Below, piece after piece: positions 63,326-64,000 of a stretch of DNA of 64,000 bases; the stretch's first letter is position 1, and each line of letters begins with the position of its first letter. The notes under the pieces were generated by a model. It made no database searches and had not been told where the DNA came from. It was given only the letters and a program-made list of their open reading frames with translations. A program made the position numbers and the translations under genes. The stretch spans positions 100,200 to 164,199 of the forward strand of contig NZ_KN266214.1 in assembly GCF_000766945.1 (NCBI RefSeq), given 5' to 3'. The DNA comes from Cellvibrio mixtus subsp. mixtus J3-8. Lineage in GTDB: Bacteria > Pseudomonadota > Gammaproteobacteria > Pseudomonadales > Cellvibrionaceae.

Positions 63326-64000
63326 TTATTTTTTGTAAGAGCACTTGTTCGGATTGCCACCCGGATCAGAACCGAATGCTGCAACAGTACAGGCAATTGA
63401 ACCGCCGACAGTTACTTTTTTGGTAACCCACTTGCCTTTACGGCCAAATGCCACCCAACCATCGCCAGAGGTTACTGAACAGGTTTCGCCGAGATCCGCG
63501 CACTTGGAGAAGCCGCTCGGGTAATCGCCAGTGCCACTCAATACCGGGCCGGAAGCCACCGAGCTGGATGACTTGCTGGAAGAAATCGCCGCTGAACTTT
63601 TGCTGGAAGATGTTGCAGCAATCGAACTGGACGATTTGCTCGAAGAAACCACTGCTGTAGAGCTTGATGATTTGCTGGATGAAACTACAGCAACAGAACT
63701 TGGTGCAGATGATGAAGTTGGTGTACCACCACACGCCGATGCCGTCAGTTGCGCACCGTTCTTACCAACGCCCGCATATTGTGCGAGCTTGTCTTTCACA
63801 CATTGTGGCGACACCGGTGAATAGCTGTAAGGAATGCTAATTGGAAATGGTGCGGTGGTTGTCCAGTTAGTCGCATCGATGGTGCCGCCGCTGCTCCAGG
63901 TGATGTTGTAGGTTGCAAAATCCGCTGGCGATTTCACATTGTTGTTGCGCAAATCCCAGAAGCCGCAGTTGCTGCTGTCATAACGGCAAGTCACCGGGTT
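63326..64000 (-). CDS. pectate lyase (PL1-like), 3' part, cut by the window edge
   Basis: Only the last 225 codons are inside; the frame is open across the right edge (N-P-V before the first listed residue), so the start lies outside. Residues from the edge hold the end of a pectate lyase domain (TTAPFPISIPYSY, SPVSPQCVKDKLAQYAGVGK), then a Ser-rich linker of about 60 residues and a C-terminal module (FSKCADLGETC, GKWVTKKVTVGG, ACTVAAFGSDPGG) with four Cys. The enzyme is secreted and cuts polygalacturonate by beta-elimination. The linker is like that of the LPMO. The terminal module may bind carbohydrate. Confidence 0.82.
   Translation of the reverse strand, partial: NPVTCRYDSSNCGFWDLRNNNVKSPADFATYNITWSSGGTIDATNWTTTAPFPISIPYSYSPVSPQCVKDKLAQYAGVGKNGAQLTASACGGTPTSSSAPSSVAVVSSSKSSSSTAVVSSSKSSSSIAATSSSKSSAAISSSKSSSSVASGPVLSGTGDYPSGFSKCADLGETCSVTSGDGWVAFGRKGKWVTKKVTVGGSIACTVAAFGSDPGGNPNKCSYKK

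Overview
The window looks like chromosomal DNA of a polysaccharide-degrading gammaproteobacterium, most probably a Cellvibrio. The best evidence is a chitin-active AA10 lytic polysaccharide monooxygenase with poly-serine linkers, CBM5 and CBM73 (7820-8986), a serine-linked pectate lyase at the right edge, and the Pseudomonas-like order ubiC-ubiA-phoB-phoR. This assignment comes from reading the sequence; no database search was possible.

1-31 kb is mostly ordinary core or near-core sequence. It holds an outer-membrane-like protein, a dicarboxylate/glutamate symporter, HU, ubiC-ubiA, phoBR behind a Pho box, the LPMO, two ABC exporters, a cold-shock protein, YnfA, a Bcr/CflA exporter, a RIO kinase, a PepSY-PepSY-response regulator-sensor kinase operon, an S9 peptidase, two glycosyltransferases, a divergent SDR/LysR pair, a zinc-ribbon/HExxH membrane protein, a tryptophan-halogenase-like flavoprotein and RecQ.

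31-39 kb holds small regulated units: an esterase, an Arg/Asp-rich coiled-coil protein, an autoregulated-looking ArsR/SRPBCC pair, a tandem pair of PEP-CTERM-like proteins, an Rrf2/thioredoxin-reductase-like pair, a hipBA module and a DUF924 protein.

39-55.4 kb is accessory. It contains a DUF2975/XRE cassette under a perfect 37-bp palindrome, a DinD-like protein, a winged-helix/zinc-binding protein, an HNH endonuclease, an 871-aa UvrD-like helicase with an apparent RelE/ParE-like N-terminus, an uncharacterised three-gene membrane module (47674-49194), a 314-aa membrane-anchored orphan, an AbiEii toxin remnant, two paralogous small proteins, XRE regulators with palindromic operators, and an AAA/DUF4143 ATPase behind a large palindrome. 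The 42-51 kb part is visibly more AT-rich than its flanks. No integrase, transposase or tRNA was seen, so its mobility is inferred only. The most likely new biology is here: the helicase fusion, the three-gene module, the zinc protein and the repeats linking these units resemble a defence island.

55.5-64 kb returns to nutrient-uptake functions: a TonB receptor with a LysR regulator, a Cof-type HAD phosphatase, Ogt, a Fur-box-preceded siderophore-type TonB receptor, and the 3' part of a pectate lyase gene running off the right end.
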